A stretch of 64,000 nucleotides of DNA from Mycobacterium rhizamassiliense (GCF_900157375.1 NZ_LT721901.1:3861684-3925683), one strand, 5' to 3'; counted from the stretch's first letter, positions 27,213 to 35,978 are shown. A program made the numbers and translations. Notes: generated by a model not told the origin, from the letters alone.

Positions 27213-28451
27213 CTATTGCGCGCTGCGCCTGGCAAACGCGGGTGCGTGCTCGGACAGCGGCCCGATGGCGACCAGGTAGGCGATGAATCGCCGCAACGTC
27301 AGCGACCGGCTGACCACGCGTATCGCGCGCGGCGCGTTGGGGTCGCCCCCGGCCACCACGCCGGCAACGACCTGGGCGTGAATCGCGCGTTGCATGGTCT
27401 GGATGATCGCCGTCGGTATCCAGCGGCGCGCCTGCACCCGGGCCAGCTGCCGGGTGGACACCCGCCCGGCCAGCAGCGGACCGGCCAACATGCGCGCGGT
27501 GGCCACCGCGTCGGCGACCGCCAGGTTGATGCCGACGCCGCCGACCGGCGACATCGCGTGCGCCGCGTCGCCGATGCACAGCACGCCGTCGGAGTACCAG
27601 CGCCGCAGCCGATTCAGTTGCACGTCAAGCAGTTTCACGTCGTCGAACGAACTCAGCGTGCCGACCCGGTCGGCCAGCCAGGGCGCCATCTCCACCAGCA
27701 CCCCGTGCAGCGCCTCGATGCCCTGGCTGCGGATCTCGGCGTCGGCGCCCTTGGGGATGATGTAGGCGATCTGGTAGTAGTCGCCGCGGTCGATCAGGAT
27801 CACGCCGTGGCCGGACCGGAAGGTGCCGGCGAGACCGCCCGGGTCGTCGGGGTGGCGCGGCAGCCGGAACCACCACACGTCCATCGGGGCGCCGAAGCTG
27901 CGTGGCGCCACGCCCAGCGCCGAGCGCACGGTCGACCCGCGGCCATCGCAGGCCACCGTGAGCAGGGCGCGCATCTGCTTGGTTTCGCCGCTCGGGTCGC
28001 GGTAGGTGACGCCGACGACGCGGTTGCCGTCGCGGACCAGCCCCGTCACCTCGGTGCTGCGCAGGAGCTGGAAGCCGGGCTCGGCCGCGGCGGCGCTGGC
28101 CACCAGCTCCAGGAAGTCCCACTGCGGCACCAGCGCGATGTGCTGATGCGCGCCGGGCAGGCGCGACAGGTCGAGGTCCAGCGGCTGGCCCTGCATCTCC
28201 ATGTGCAGAGTGTCGACGAGGCGGTGCGGCAGCGCGGCGAACCGCGGCCCCAGGCCCACCTCGTCGAGCAGCCGCAGCGTGCTCGCGTGGACGGTGTCGC
28301 CGCGGAAGTCCCGCAGGAAGTCGGCGTGTTTTTCCATCACGGTGACTCTTACGCCCGCGCGCGCCAGCAGCAGGCCGAGCACCACGCCGGCCGGACCGCC
28401 TCCGGCGATCAGACAGGTCGTAGCCTCGGGGGACGGGGATGCAGTGGTCAT
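27213..28451 (-). CDS. FAD-dependent monooxygenase (PHBH-like class A)
   Basis: About 412 residues. The N-terminal FAD motif is CLIAGGGPAGVVLGLLLARA followed by VTVMEKH. The middle DG motif is ACDGRGSTVRSALG. The C-terminal FAD motif is CIGDAAHAMSPVGGVGINLA. These define class A flavoprotein monooxygenases that hydroxylate aromatic or polyketide substrates with NAD(P)H and O2. Substrate is unknown. ATG 28451 places the FAD motif near residue 15, as usual. It is not expected between trehalase and the following small membrane gene on the H37Rv map, so probably an insertion. Confidence 0.88.
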   Translation of the reverse strand: MTTASPSPEATTCLIAGGGPAGVVLGLLLARAGVRVTVMEKHADFLRDFRGDTVHASTLRLLDEVGLGPRFAALPHRLVDTLHMEMQGQPLDLDLSRLPGAHQHIALVPQWDFLELVASAAAAEPGFQLLRSTEVTGLVRDGNRVVGVTYRDPSGETKQMRALLTVACDGRGSTVRSALGVAPRSFGAPMDVWWFRLPRHPDDPGGLAGTFRSGHGVILIDRGDYYQIAYIIPKGADAEIRSQGIEALHGVLVEMAPWLADRVGTLSSFDDVKLLDVQLNRLRRWYSDGVLCIGDAAHAMSPVGGVGINLAVADAVATARMLAGPLLAGRVSTRQLARVQARRWIPTAIIQTMQRAIHAQVVAGVVAGGDPNAPRAIRVVSRSLTLRRFIAYLVAIGPLSEHAPAFARRSAQ

Positions 28452-28508
28452 TGGCCGATCTTGACACACCCGTTTCCGGTGCTGGGCCGAATAGATAGTG
28501 TGGGGCGG

Positions 28509-28703
28509 ATGAACGGGTTCCTCAATTGGTGGGACGGCAACGAGCTGTGGCTTTCCGGCCTGGCTTTCGTGCTGCAGGCCATGGTGGTGATGCCCGTCGT
28601 TCTGGTGGTCGCCTACGTCACCGCCAATGTGCTGGACTCCGTGCTGGGCCGGGGCATCGCGCTGATGCGCCGCGCCCGCCACGCCGACGGGACGCCCGGG
28701 TAA
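28509..28703 (+). CDS. Small membrane protein, Rv2401A-like
   Basis: A 64-residue protein with one long hydrophobic segment (LSGLAFVLQAMVVMPVVLVVAYVT, split here for length: LSGLAFVLQAMVV and MPVVLVVAYVT) flanked by WWDGNE outside and MRRARH at the C-terminal, probably cytoplasmic side. Size and position match the conserved membrane protein Rv2401A of M. tuberculosis. TAGTGT at 28496-28501 ends 7 bases before the ATG and could be a leaderless -10. Function is unknown. Confidence 0.7.
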   Translation: MNGFLNWWDGNELWLSGLAFVLQAMVVMPVVLVVAYVTANVLDSVLGRGIALMRRARHADGTPG

Positions 28704-28708
28704 TCGCT

Positions 28709-28786
28709 ATGCCGCGGTCGCACGTGACCCTGGTGCTCGTCGCGCTGGTGGTGCTCGTCATCGTCGCCTGGCTGCTGACGCACTGA
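28709..28786 (+). CDS. Tiny single-helix membrane protein (25 aa)
   Basis: MPRSHVTLVLVALVVLV then IVAWLLTH: 25 residues, almost entirely one membrane helix with a basic start. It begins 5 bases after the preceding 64-residue membrane protein, suggesting co-translation. So short a frame may be chance, but its composition differs from random frames in this GC-rich DNA. Confidence 0.4.
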   Translation: MPRSHVTLVLVALVVLVIVAWLLTH

Positions 28787-28841
28787 GCCCGGAACGTGTT
28801 GCGCCCACGGGTGGCCCGGTGGCGGGCCAACGAATTCCTGT

Positions 28842-28847
28842 TAGGCT
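28842..28847 (+). promoter_or_regulatory. Putative -10 for the cysteine-rich leader and subI operon
   Basis: TAGGCT fits TANNNT and ends 7 bases before ATG 28855. Transcription would then begin at or beside the leader start codon, making it leaderless. No Shine-Dalgarno precedes that ATG. Confidence 0.5.
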
Positions 28848-28854
28848 TCGCGCC

Positions 28855-28911
28855 ATGCACCTGACAGCCCGATTCCTGGCCTGTCACCTTTGCGTGCACT
28901 GTTGTCGCTGA
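28855..28911 (+). CDS. Cysteine-rich leader peptide upstream of subI-cysTWA
   Basis: An 18-residue frame MHLTARFLACHLCVHCCR with four cysteines in its last nine residues, ending 113 bases before subI. Polycysteine leaderless short frames upstream of sulfur genes are reported in mycobacteria as cysteine-responsive attenuators: ribosomes slow at Cys codons when cysteinyl-tRNA is scarce, opening the downstream ribosome site. Position, composition and promoter spacing match that class. It is too short for homology alone to prove. Confidence 0.7.
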   Translation: MHLTARFLACHLCVHCCR

Positions 28912-28969
28912 TTACCACCCCGTTGCGCGGTCTGGTTGGAAATAGGCGAATTCTCCTTCAGCTCTGAAT

Positions 28970-29019
28970 GCCTTTCCGCGGTAACGGGAACAAGATCCCT
29001 ACGTCCCGCACTGGAAGGC
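28970..29019 (+). promoter_or_regulatory. Possible Shine-Dalgarno sequestering hairpin before subI
   Basis: GCCTTTCC (28970-28977) can pair with GGAAGGC (29013-29019), leaving one bulged T. The second strand contains the subI Shine-Dalgarno, 5-6 bases before ATG 29025. It would hide the ribosome site unless upstream translation disrupts it. Drawn by eye; no energy calculated. Confidence 0.4.
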
Positions 29020-29024
29020 CGCGA

Positions 29025-30071
29025 ATGCATCACCGAATCGGCAGCGCACCGCGCTGGCGGTCGTTCCGGCATGCCTGGGCGCTCGCACTGGTGGCCGTAG
29101 TGGTGGCCGCGTGCCAGGGCGGCCCGAGCGATGTCGTCGGTGGGGGCGGGCCGTCCAACGCCCGGACCACCATCACCCTGGTTGCCTACTCCGTCCCAGA
29201 ACCCGGGTGGAGCAAGGTGATTCCCGCGTTCAACGCCTCCGAGGAGGGCAAGGGCGTGCAGGTGATCACCTCGTACGGGGCGTCCGGCGATCAGTCCCGC
29301 GGCGTCGCCGAGGGCAAGCCGGCCGACGTGGTCAATTTCTCGGTCGAACCCGACATCACCCGATTGGTCAAGGCGGGCAAGGTTTCCAAGGAATGGAATA
29401 CCGATGCCACCAAGGGCATTCCGTTCGGATCGGTGGTGTCGCTGGTGGTGCGAAAGGGTAATCCGAAACACATCAAAGATTGGGACGATCTGCTGCGGCC
29501 CGACGTCGAGGTCATTACGCCCAGCCCGTTGAGTTCGGGTTCGGCGAAGTGGAACCTGCTCGCCCCCTACGCCGCGAAAAGCGACGGCGGCAGCAATAGC
29601 CAAGCGGGCATTGACTTTATCGGCAAGCTGGTGCGCGAACACGTCAAGCTGCGCCCGGGGTCGGGACGCGAAGCCACCGACGTCTTCGTCCAGGGCAGCG
29701 GCGACGTATTGATCAGTTACGAAAACGAAGCCATCGCCACCGAGCGGGCGGGCAAGCCCGTCGAGCACGTCATCCCGTCGCAGACCTTCAAGATCGAGAA
29801 CCCGGTTGCGGTGGTGACCACCAGCCCGCACCTGGACGCCGCGACCGCCTTCAAGAACTTCCAGTACACCGCCGCCGCGCAGAAGGTGTGGGGGCAGGCC
29901 GGCTTCCGGCCGGTGGACCCCGCGGTCGCCGCCGACTTCCGCGACCAGTACCCGGCGCCGGCGAAACTGTGGACGATCGCCGACCTGGGTGGCTGGGCAA
30001 CGGTGGACCCGCAGCTGTTCGACAAGAACAACGGCAGCATCACCAAGATCTATACGAAGGCCACCGGATGA
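29025..30071 (+). CDS. subI: Sulfate-binding lipoprotein of the sulfate ABC transporter
   Basis: About 348 residues. Basic N-terminus, hydrophobic core and lipobox VVAAC with Cys30, so a lipoprotein outside the membrane. The mature part is a type II periplasmic-binding fold of the sulfate/thiosulfate family: TLVAYSVPEPGWSKVIPAF, VVNFSVEPDITRLVKAGKV, GIPFGSVVSLVVRKGNPK and SPLSSGSAKWNLLAPYA. It delivers sulfate to CysT/CysW. ATG 29025 is chosen because it has GGAAGG upstream and yields a clean signal peptide; an upstream in-frame ATG at 28968 is less convincing. Its stop overlaps cysT by 4 bases. Confidence 0.93.
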   Translation: MHHRIGSAPRWRSFRHAWALALVAVVVAACQGGPSDVVGGGGPSNARTTITLVAYSVPEPGWSKVIPAFNASEEGKGVQVITSYGASGDQSRGVAEGKPADVVNFSVEPDITRLVKAGKVSKEWNTDATKGIPFGSVVSLVVRKGNPKHIKDWDDLLRPDVEVITPSPLSSGSAKWNLLAPYAAKSDGGSNSQAGIDFIGKLVREHVKLRPGSGREATDVFVQGSGDVLISYENEAIATERAGKPVEHVIPSQTFKIENPVAVVTTSPHLDAATAFKNFQYTAAAQKVWGQAGFRPVDPAVAADFRDQYPAPAKLWTIADLGGWATVDPQLFDKNNGSITKIYTKATG

Positions 30072-30961
30072 CTGGGTCTTTTATAGGCAAGAGCGCCAGT
30101 CCCGAGGCGATCCGGCCCGAACTCGAGCACGCCGACGATGGCCTTGCCCAGCGGGCGGACAGGTTCGTCCGGCCGGGGGCCACGTCGCTGCGGATCGGCG
30201 TGGCGACGGTGTGGCTCTCGGTGATCGTGCTGCTGCCGCTGGCCGCGATCGCGTGGCAGGCCGCCGGCGGCGGCTGGCACGCCTTCTGGCTGGCGGTCAC
30301 GTCGAATGCGGCCGTGGACTCGTTCCGGGTGACGCTGACCATCAGCGCCGTGGTCACGGTGATCAACGTCGTCTTCGGATTGCTGATCGCCTGGATCCTG
30401 GTGCGCGACGACTTCATCGGCAAGAGACTGGTCGACGCGGTCATCGACCTGCCGTTCGCGCTGCCCACCATCGTCGCCAGCCTGGTGATGCTGGCGCTGT
30501 ACGGCAACAACAGCCCGGTCGGGCTGCATCTGCAGCACACGGCGTGGGGTGTGGCCATCGCGCTGGCGTTCGTCACCCTGCCGTTCGTGGTGCGCGCCGT
30601 TCAGCCGGTGCTGCTGGAGATCGACCGCGAGACCGAGGAGGCGGCGGCGTCGCTGGGGGCCAGCGGCCCGAAGATTTTTACGTCGGTGATCCTGCCGTCG
30701 CTGCTGCCGTCGCTGTTGTCCGGTGCGGGCCTGGCGTTTTCGCGGGCCATCGGGGAGTTCGGTTCGGTGGTGCTGATCGGTGGGGCGGTGCCCGGCAAGA
30801 CCGAGGTCTCGTCGCAGTGGATCCGCACCCTGATCGAGAACGACGACCGCACCGGCGCCGCCGCAATATCCGTTGTCCTGCTGCTGATTTCGTTTGCCCT
30901 GCTGTTCTTCCTCCGGATCGTCGGCGCGCGCGCCGCCCGCCGTGAGGAGCGGTCGTCGTGA
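30068..30961 (+). CDS. cysT: Sulfate ABC transporter permease
   Basis: About 297 residues with six membrane helices and the cytoplasmic EAA loop EEAAASLGASGPKIFTSVIL that contacts the ATPase. DLPFALPTIVASLVMLALYG and FSRAIGEFGSVVLIGG are typical of CysT (CysU) permeases. It overlaps subI (ATGA, 4 bases) and cysW (4 bases), so the operon is tightly coupled. The first 35 or so residues are a polar cytoplasmic tail. Confidence 0.95.
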   Translation: MTGSFIGKSASPEAIRPELEHADDGLAQRADRFVRPGATSLRIGVATVWLSVIVLLPLAAIAWQAAGGGWHAFWLAVTSNAAVDSFRVTLTISAVVTVINVVFGLLIAWILVRDDFIGKRLVDAVIDLPFALPTIVASLVMLALYGNNSPVGLHLQHTAWGVAIALAFVTLPFVVRAVQPVLLEIDRETEEAAASLGASGPKIFTSVILPSLLPSLLSGAGLAFSRAIGEFGSVVLIGGAVPGKTEVSSQWIRTLIENDDRTGAAAISVVLLLISFALLFFLRIVGARAARREERSS

Positions 30962-31776
30962 CGTCGTCGCCGTGGGTGCGCTACCTGACACGCTTCGTCG
31001 GGCTGGGCTACATCCTTGTCCTGCTGATCATCCCGGTCGCGCTCATCCTGTGGCGGACCTTCGAGCCGGGGCTGGGTCAGTTCTACGATTGGGTCAGCAC
31101 GCCCGCGGCGATCTCGGCGCTGAACCTGTCGCTGTTGGTGGTGGCCATCGTGGTGCCGTTGAACGTGGTGTTCGGCATCCCGACCGCACTGGTGTTGGCG
31201 CGCACCAAGTTTCGCGGCAAGGGAGTGTTGCAGGCCGTCATCGACCTGCCGTTCGCCGTTTCGCCGGTGATCGTCGGTGTCGCGCTGATCCTGTTGTGGG
31301 GATCGGCCGGCGCGCTGGGGTTCGTCGAGAAGGACCTCGGGCTGAAGGTCATCTTCGGCCTGCCCGGGATAGTTCTCGCCAGCGTCTTTGTGACGCTGCC
31401 CTTCGTGGTGCGGGAAGTCGAACCGGTGTTGCACGAGCTGGGAACCGACCAGGAGCAGGCGGCGGCCACCCTGGGTTCCGGTTGGTGGCAGACGTTTTGG
31501 CGGATCACGCTGCCGTCCATTCGGTGGGGCCTGACGTACGGCATCGTGCTGACCGTCGCGCGTACCCTCGGCGAATACGGGGCGGTCATCATCGTGTCGT
31601 CCAACCTGCCGGGTAAGTCGCAGACGCTGACGCTGCTGGTCTCGGACCGCTACAACCGCGGCGCCGAGTACGGCGCCTACGCGCTATCGACGTTGCTGAT
31701 GGGGGTTGCCGTGGTGGTGCTGATTATCCAGGTGATTCTCGATATTCGCCGAGCCCGGGCGAGCAAGGTCGCGTGA
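30958..31776 (+). CDS. cysW: Sulfate ABC transporter permease
   Basis: About 272 residues, six helices, paralogous to CysT. EAA loop: EQAAATLGSGWWQTFWRITL. It also has DLPFAVSPVIVGVALILLWG and ARTLGEYGAVIIVSS. GTG start overlapping the cysT stop. Pairs with CysT to form the channel. Order subI-cysT-cysW-cysA matches Rv2400c-Rv2397c. Confidence 0.95.
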   Translation: MTSSPWVRYLTRFVGLGYILVLLIIPVALILWRTFEPGLGQFYDWVSTPAAISALNLSLLVVAIVVPLNVVFGIPTALVLARTKFRGKGVLQAVIDLPFAVSPVIVGVALILLWGSAGALGFVEKDLGLKVIFGLPGIVLASVFVTLPFVVREVEPVLHELGTDQEQAAATLGSGWWQTFWRITLPSIRWGLTYGIVLTVARTLGEYGAVIIVSSNLPGKSQTLTLLVSDRYNRGAEYGAYALSTLLMGVAVVVLIIQVILDIRRARASKVA

Positions 31777-31787
31777 AGGAGACGCCG

Positions 31788-32855
31788 ATGACGACCAGAC
31801 CGACAGAAGACGCGATCGTCGTGCGCGGCGCCAACAAGCGCTACGGCGACTTCGTGGCATTGGACGATGTGGATTTCGTGGTGCCCACCGGCTCGCTGAC
31901 GGCCCTGCTGGGGCCCAGCGGCTCGGGCAAGTCGACGCTGTTGCGCACCATCGCCGGCCTCGACCACCCGGACACCGGGACCGTGACGATCTACGGCGAG
32001 GACGTCACCCGCGTGCCACCGCAGCGGCGCGGCATCGGATTCGTGTTCCAGCACTACGCCGCGTTCAAACACCTGACGGTGCGCGACAACATCGCCTACG
32101 GGCTCAAGATCCGCAAGCGGCCCAAGGCCGAGGTCACCGAGAAGGTCAACCAGCTGCTGGAAGTGGTGGGGCTGAGCGGTTTTCAGGGCCGCTACCCCAA
32201 CCAGCTCTCCGGCGGGCAGCGTCAGCGCATGGCGCTGGCCCGGGCGTTGGCCGTCGACCCCCAGGTGCTGCTGCTCGACGAGCCGTTCGGCGCGCTGGAC
32301 GCCAAGGTGCGCGAGGACCTGCGCGCCTGGTTGCGCCGCCTGCACGACGAGGTGCACGTCACCACCGTGCTGGTGACGCACGACCAGTCCGAGGCGCTCG
32401 ACGTGGCCGACCGCATCGCCGTGCTCAACAAGGGCCGCATCGAGCAGGTCGGCTCGCCGACCGATGTCTATGACTCGCCGGCCAATCCGTTCGTCATGTC
32501 GTTCCTGGGTGCGGTGTCGACGCTGAACGGCGCGCTGGTGCGCCCGCACGACATCCGCGTCGGCCGCAACCCGCAGATGGCGGTCGCCGGCGGGGACGGC
32601 ACCGCCGAATCCATCGGCGTCGTGCGCGCCACCGTCGACCGGGTGGTGACGCTCGGTTTCGAGGTGCGCGTGGAGCTGACCAGCGCCGCCACCGGCGGAC
32701 CCTTCACCGCCCAGATCACCAGGGGTGACGCGGAGGCGCTGGCGCTGCGGGACGGCGACACCGTGTACGTGCGGGCCACCCGTGTTCGGCCGATCACCGA
32801 CGGCGAGGCGTTCTCTGGCACCGGTGAGGACCAGAGCACGCTGACCTCGGCGTGA
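31788..32855 (+). CDS. cysA1: Sulfate ABC transporter ATP-binding protein
   Basis: About 355 residues. Walker A is GPSGSGKST, the signature is LSGGQRQRMALARALA, Walker B is VLLLDEPFGALD, and the switch His is in VLVTHDQSEALD. A C-terminal regulatory domain (about 235-340) is of TOBE type, with VRPHDIRVGR. ATG 31788 is preferred over GTG 31773 because AAGGAG sits 6-7 bases before it. The gene ends one base from the convergent che1. In H37Rv several genes lie between (ggtB, an oligopeptide transporter, PE_PGRS41); they are absent here. Confidence 0.95.
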   Translation: MTTRPTEDAIVVRGANKRYGDFVALDDVDFVVPTGSLTALLGPSGSGKSTLLRTIAGLDHPDTGTVTIYGEDVTRVPPQRRGIGFVFQHYAAFKHLTVRDNIAYGLKIRKRPKAEVTEKVNQLLEVVGLSGFQGRYPNQLSGGQRQRMALARALAVDPQVLLLDEPFGALDAKVREDLRAWLRRLHDEVHVTTVLVTHDQSEALDVADRIAVLNKGRIEQVGSPTDVYDSPANPFVMSFLGAVSTLNGALVRPHDIRVGRNPQMAVAGGDGTAESIGVVRATVDRVVTLGFEVRVELTSAATGGPFTAQITRGDAEALALRDGDTVYVRATRVRPITDGEAFSGTGEDQSTLTSA

Positions 32856-32856
32856 C

Positions 32857-33570
32857 TCAGGCCGCGAGCCGCTCGGCCGCCGCCTGATCGAAGCGGTCCA
32901 GCACCGTCGCGGCCACCAGCTCGTGCGCGCCCAGCGGCTGCGCCATCGGGATGCCGGCGTGCTCGGCGTAGGCCTGCACCCGGTCGGGCAGCAGCCCCGG
33001 CGCCAGGAACCACGGCGCGATGACGGCCCGCCGCGCGCCCTGGCGGCGCAGCCGGCCCAGCCCGTCGGCCAGCGAACGTTCCGGGTGTGAGGCGAACGCG
33101 GTGGTGGCCCCCGCCCACGACGTGCCCGCCAACAGCTTTGGCGCGACCCGGCCCGTGCGCGCGTTGACCGCCAGGTCGGAGGTGCCGATCGCCACCACGA
33201 GCACGCCGACGCTCTCGTCGAGGCGGGAGACGCCCAATTCCGTCACGCGCCTGCGCAGTACCGAAACCAGCCGCTCGTCCTCGCCGAGCACCGGCGCCTG
33301 CCACACGTGTTGGGAGGTAACGCAATTGGCGATCTGGTGGGGAATGTCGACCCGGGCGTGGTAGGCGTTCGCCAGCAGCAGCGGGGTGACGACGGCCGGG
33401 CCGTCGAGCGACGTCAGGACGTCGACCAGGCTGGGCGCGCTGTGGTCCAGAAACGCCAGTCGCACATCGAGATTCGGCCGCATTCCGGAAACGGCGGCGG
33501 CGACGGCCCGTGCGTTGGCCGCCGACCGTGGATCCTTGCTTCCGTGTGCGGTCAGCACGAGGGTGGTCAC
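32857..33570 (-). CDS. che1: Sirohydrochlorin ferrochelatase-like (CbiX/SirB) protein
   Basis: About 237 residues (Rv2393 position). The opening TTLVLTAHGSKDPRSAAN carries the HGS motif of CbiX/SirB chelatases, and PAVVTPLLLANAYHARVDIP holds the second metal-binding histidine. It would insert Fe2+ into sirohydrochlorin, making the siroheme that NirA needs. GTG 33570 overlaps the cysH stop by 4 bases. A cobaltochelatase role is the alternative, but the gene order argues for siroheme. Confidence 0.8.
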   Translation of the reverse strand: MTTLVLTAHGSKDPRSAANARAVAAAVSGMRPNLDVRLAFLDHSAPSLVDVLTSLDGPAVVTPLLLANAYHARVDIPHQIANCVTSQHVWQAPVLGEDERLVSVLRRRVTELGVSRLDESVGVLVVAIGTSDLAVNARTGRVAPKLLAGTSWAGATTAFASHPERSLADGLGRLRRQGARRAVIAPWFLAPGLLPDRVQAYAEHAGIPMAQPLGAHELVAATVLDRFDQAAAERLAA

Positions 33571-34310
33571 GACGCGTGCAACCCGCATTCGGTCTTGGAC
33601 AGGCCCTGCCACCGCCCGCTGCGCGGATCGGCACCCTCCTGGGGTTTGGCCGTGCAGGGGGCGCATCCGATCGACGGATAGCCTTCGTAGACAAGGGGAT
33701 TGACCAACACATCGTGCTCGTCGATGTAGGCCTGCAGCTGCTCGTCCGTCCACGCGGCCAACGGGTTGATCTTCACCAGTTTGAAGGCCTCGTCGAAGCT
33801 GACGACCGGCGCGTTGGCCCGGGTCGGCGCCTCGACCCGGCGCAGCCCGGTCACCCAGGCGGAGTAACCGCTGAGCGACTTGCCCAGGGGGAGGACTTTG
33901 CGCCTGCGGCAGCATTCGCCGGGATCGCGCGCGAACAGGTCCTTGCCCATCAGTTCGTCCTGCTCGGCGACCGTGTTTTCGGGCGTGACGTTGAGAACCC
34001 TGATGTCGTAGACGGATTCGACCGCGTCACGGGTGCCGATGGTTTCGACGAAGTGGTAGCCGGTGTCCAGGAAGAGCACCGGGACGCCGGGGCGCACCTT
34101 GGACGCCAGGTCCACCAGCACGGCGTCCTGCATGTTGGAGGCGACGACGTACTGGCACGTCGCCCAGCCGCGGGGGCCGTTGACACCGCCGAAGTTCTCG
34201 TCGGTCCAGCGCAACAGGTCGGTGGCGCTCGCACCCTCGAGTTCGGCTGCGCCCTTAGCGGCTAGCTCGCGCAGTTCATCCTCGGTCGGCTTGGTCGCCT
34301 CGGTGGTCAT
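33567..34310 (-). CDS. cysH: Adenylylsulfate (APS) reductase, [4Fe-4S] type
   Basis: About 247 residues. Reduces APS to sulfite. Iron-sulfur ligands are visible as GECCRRRK and IGCAPCT, the paired cysteines that distinguish APS reductases from PAPS reductases, and the catalytic Cys is in TECGLH at the C-terminus. LFLDTGYHFVETI is the nucleotide loop. Overlaps nirA upstream and che1 downstream, each by 4 bases. Confidence 0.95.
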   Translation of the reverse strand: MTTEATKPTEDELRELAAKGAAELEGASATDLLRWTDENFGGVNGPRGWATCQYVVASNMQDAVLVDLASKVRPGVPVLFLDTGYHFVETIGTRDAVESVYDIRVLNVTPENTVAEQDELMGKDLFARDPGECCRRRKVLPLGKSLSGYSAWVTGLRRVEAPTRANAPVVSFDEAFKLVKINPLAAWTDEQLQAYIDEHDVLVNPLVYEGYPSIGCAPCTAKPQEGADPRSGRWQGLSKTECGLHAS

Positions 34311-35977
34311 CGCAGGTCGCCCTCGTCGGCACGCAGGGCCCACTGGGCGAACCGTTCCCCGTCGTTGCGGTGCTTGACGAAGTTGCGCACCACCCGATCG
34401 ATGTAGTCGCCCAGCTCGTCGGTGGTGACCTTGTGCTGGCGCAGTTTTCGGCCGAATCCGCTGTCCAGGCCCAGGCTGCCGCCCAGATGCACCTGGAAGC
34501 CCTCGACCGAGTTGCCATCGCCGTCGTCGACCATCTGACCCTTGAACCCGATGTCGGCGACCTGAATTCGCGCACACGAGTTAGGGCAGCCGTTGATGTT
34601 GACGGCGATCGGCACGTCGAGCCGGGAGTTGATGTCTTCCAGGCGGCGTTCCAGCTCGGGCACCAAAGTCTGTGCCTTGACCCGGGTTTCGGCGAACGAT
34701 AACTTGCAGAATTCAATCCCGGTGCATGCCATCAGGTTCCGGCGCCACAGCGACGGCTGCGACTGCAGACCCAGCGCCTCCAGCCCGGCGATCAGCTCGT
34801 CGAGCTTGTCGTCGGGAACGTCCAGGATGACCAGCTTCTGGTGAGGGGTGAACCGGATCCGGTCCGAGCCGGCCGCCTCGGCGAGGTCGGCCACCGCGGT
34901 GAGGATGGCGCCGGAGACCCGTCCCGCGATCGAGGCGACGCCGATGGCGTTCAGCCCGTTCTTGAGCCGCTGCACGCCGACGTGATCGATCGGGTGGGTG
35001 AGCGGTTGGGGGGCCGGGCCGTCGATCAGCGGGCGCTTGAGGTACTCGGTCTCCAGGACCTCGCGGAACTTCTCGATGCCCCAGTCCTTGATCAGGAACT
35101 TCAGCCGCGCCTTGGCCCGCATCCGCCGGTAGCCGTAGTCGCGGAAGATCGAGGTCACCGCGTGCCACACCTCGGGCACCTCTTCGAGCGGCACCCAGGC
35201 GCCCACCCGCTGGCCCAGCATCGGGTTGGTGGACAGCCCGCCGCCGACCCACAGGTCGAGTCCGGGGCCGTGCTCGGGATGGTTGACGCCGATGAACGCG
35301 ATGTCGTTGACCTCGTGCACGACGTCCTGCAGGCCCGAGATCGCGGTCTTGTACTTGCGGGGCAGGTCGGCGAAGTCGGGCTGGCCGATGTAGCGGCGCA
35401 CGATCTCGTCGATGGCCCAGGTCGGGTCGAGCACCTCGTCGAGCGACTCACCGGCCAAGGGTGAGCCCAAGATCACACGCGGGCAGTCGCCGCACGCCTC
35501 GGCGGTCTGCAGCCCGACCTCGGCCAGCCGCCGCCAGATCTCCGGCACGTTTTCGACCTCGACCCAGTGAATCTGCACGTTCTGGCGGTCGGAGATGTCA
35601 GCGGTATCGCGGCCGAACTCGGTGGAGATCTGGCCGATCGTGCGCAGACCGGCCGCCGACACCGAGCCGCCGTCGCAGCGCACCCGCATCATGAAGTACT
35701 TGGCTTCCAGCAGTTCGGCGTTGTCGTCGCCGGTGAACGAGCCGTCGTAGCCCTGCTCACGCTGGGTGTACAACCCCCACCAGCGCATGCGGCCGCGCAG
35801 GTCGTTCTTCTCGATGCTGTCGAAGCCCTCTTTGGCGTAGGTGTTCAGGATGCGATCCCGCACCTCGAGCGGGGGGCCGGCCTGCTTGAACTCTTCGTTG
35901 GGGTTCAGCGGCTCGCGCTCTCCCAGCGCCCACTGGCCCTCGCTGCGCGGTGCCTTTGCGGGACGGGCTGTGGTCAT
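34307..35977 (-). CDS. nirA: Ferredoxin-dependent sulfite reductase
   Basis: About 556 residues (Rv2391, also called sirA). Six-electron reduction of sulfite to sulfide. Siroheme/[4Fe-4S] ligands are CTGIEFCKLS and GCPNSCARIQV. Two repeated half-domains are seen, with NVQIHWVEVENVPEIWRRL and IRFTPHQKLVILDVPD as the matching ferredoxin-like segments. First gene of nirA-cysH-che1; ATG 35977 has AAGGAG, which lies inside a predicted hairpin. A cysteine-rich leader peptide sits upstream. Confidence 0.95.
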   Translation of the reverse strand: MTTARPAKAPRSEGQWALGEREPLNPNEEFKQAGPPLEVRDRILNTYAKEGFDSIEKNDLRGRMRWWGLYTQREQGYDGSFTGDDNAELLEAKYFMMRVRCDGGSVSAAGLRTIGQISTEFGRDTADISDRQNVQIHWVEVENVPEIWRRLAEVGLQTAEACGDCPRVILGSPLAGESLDEVLDPTWAIDEIVRRYIGQPDFADLPRKYKTAISGLQDVVHEVNDIAFIGVNHPEHGPGLDLWVGGGLSTNPMLGQRVGAWVPLEEVPEVWHAVTSIFRDYGYRRMRAKARLKFLIKDWGIEKFREVLETEYLKRPLIDGPAPQPLTHPIDHVGVQRLKNGLNAIGVASIAGRVSGAILTAVADLAEAAGSDRIRFTPHQKLVILDVPDDKLDELIAGLEALGLQSQPSLWRRNLMACTGIEFCKLSFAETRVKAQTLVPELERRLEDINSRLDVPIAVNINGCPNSCARIQVADIGFKGQMVDDGDGNSVEGFQVHLGGSLGLDSGFGRKLRQHKVTTDELGDYIDRVVRNFVKHRNDGERFAQWALRADEGDLR

Positions 35978-35978
35978 T

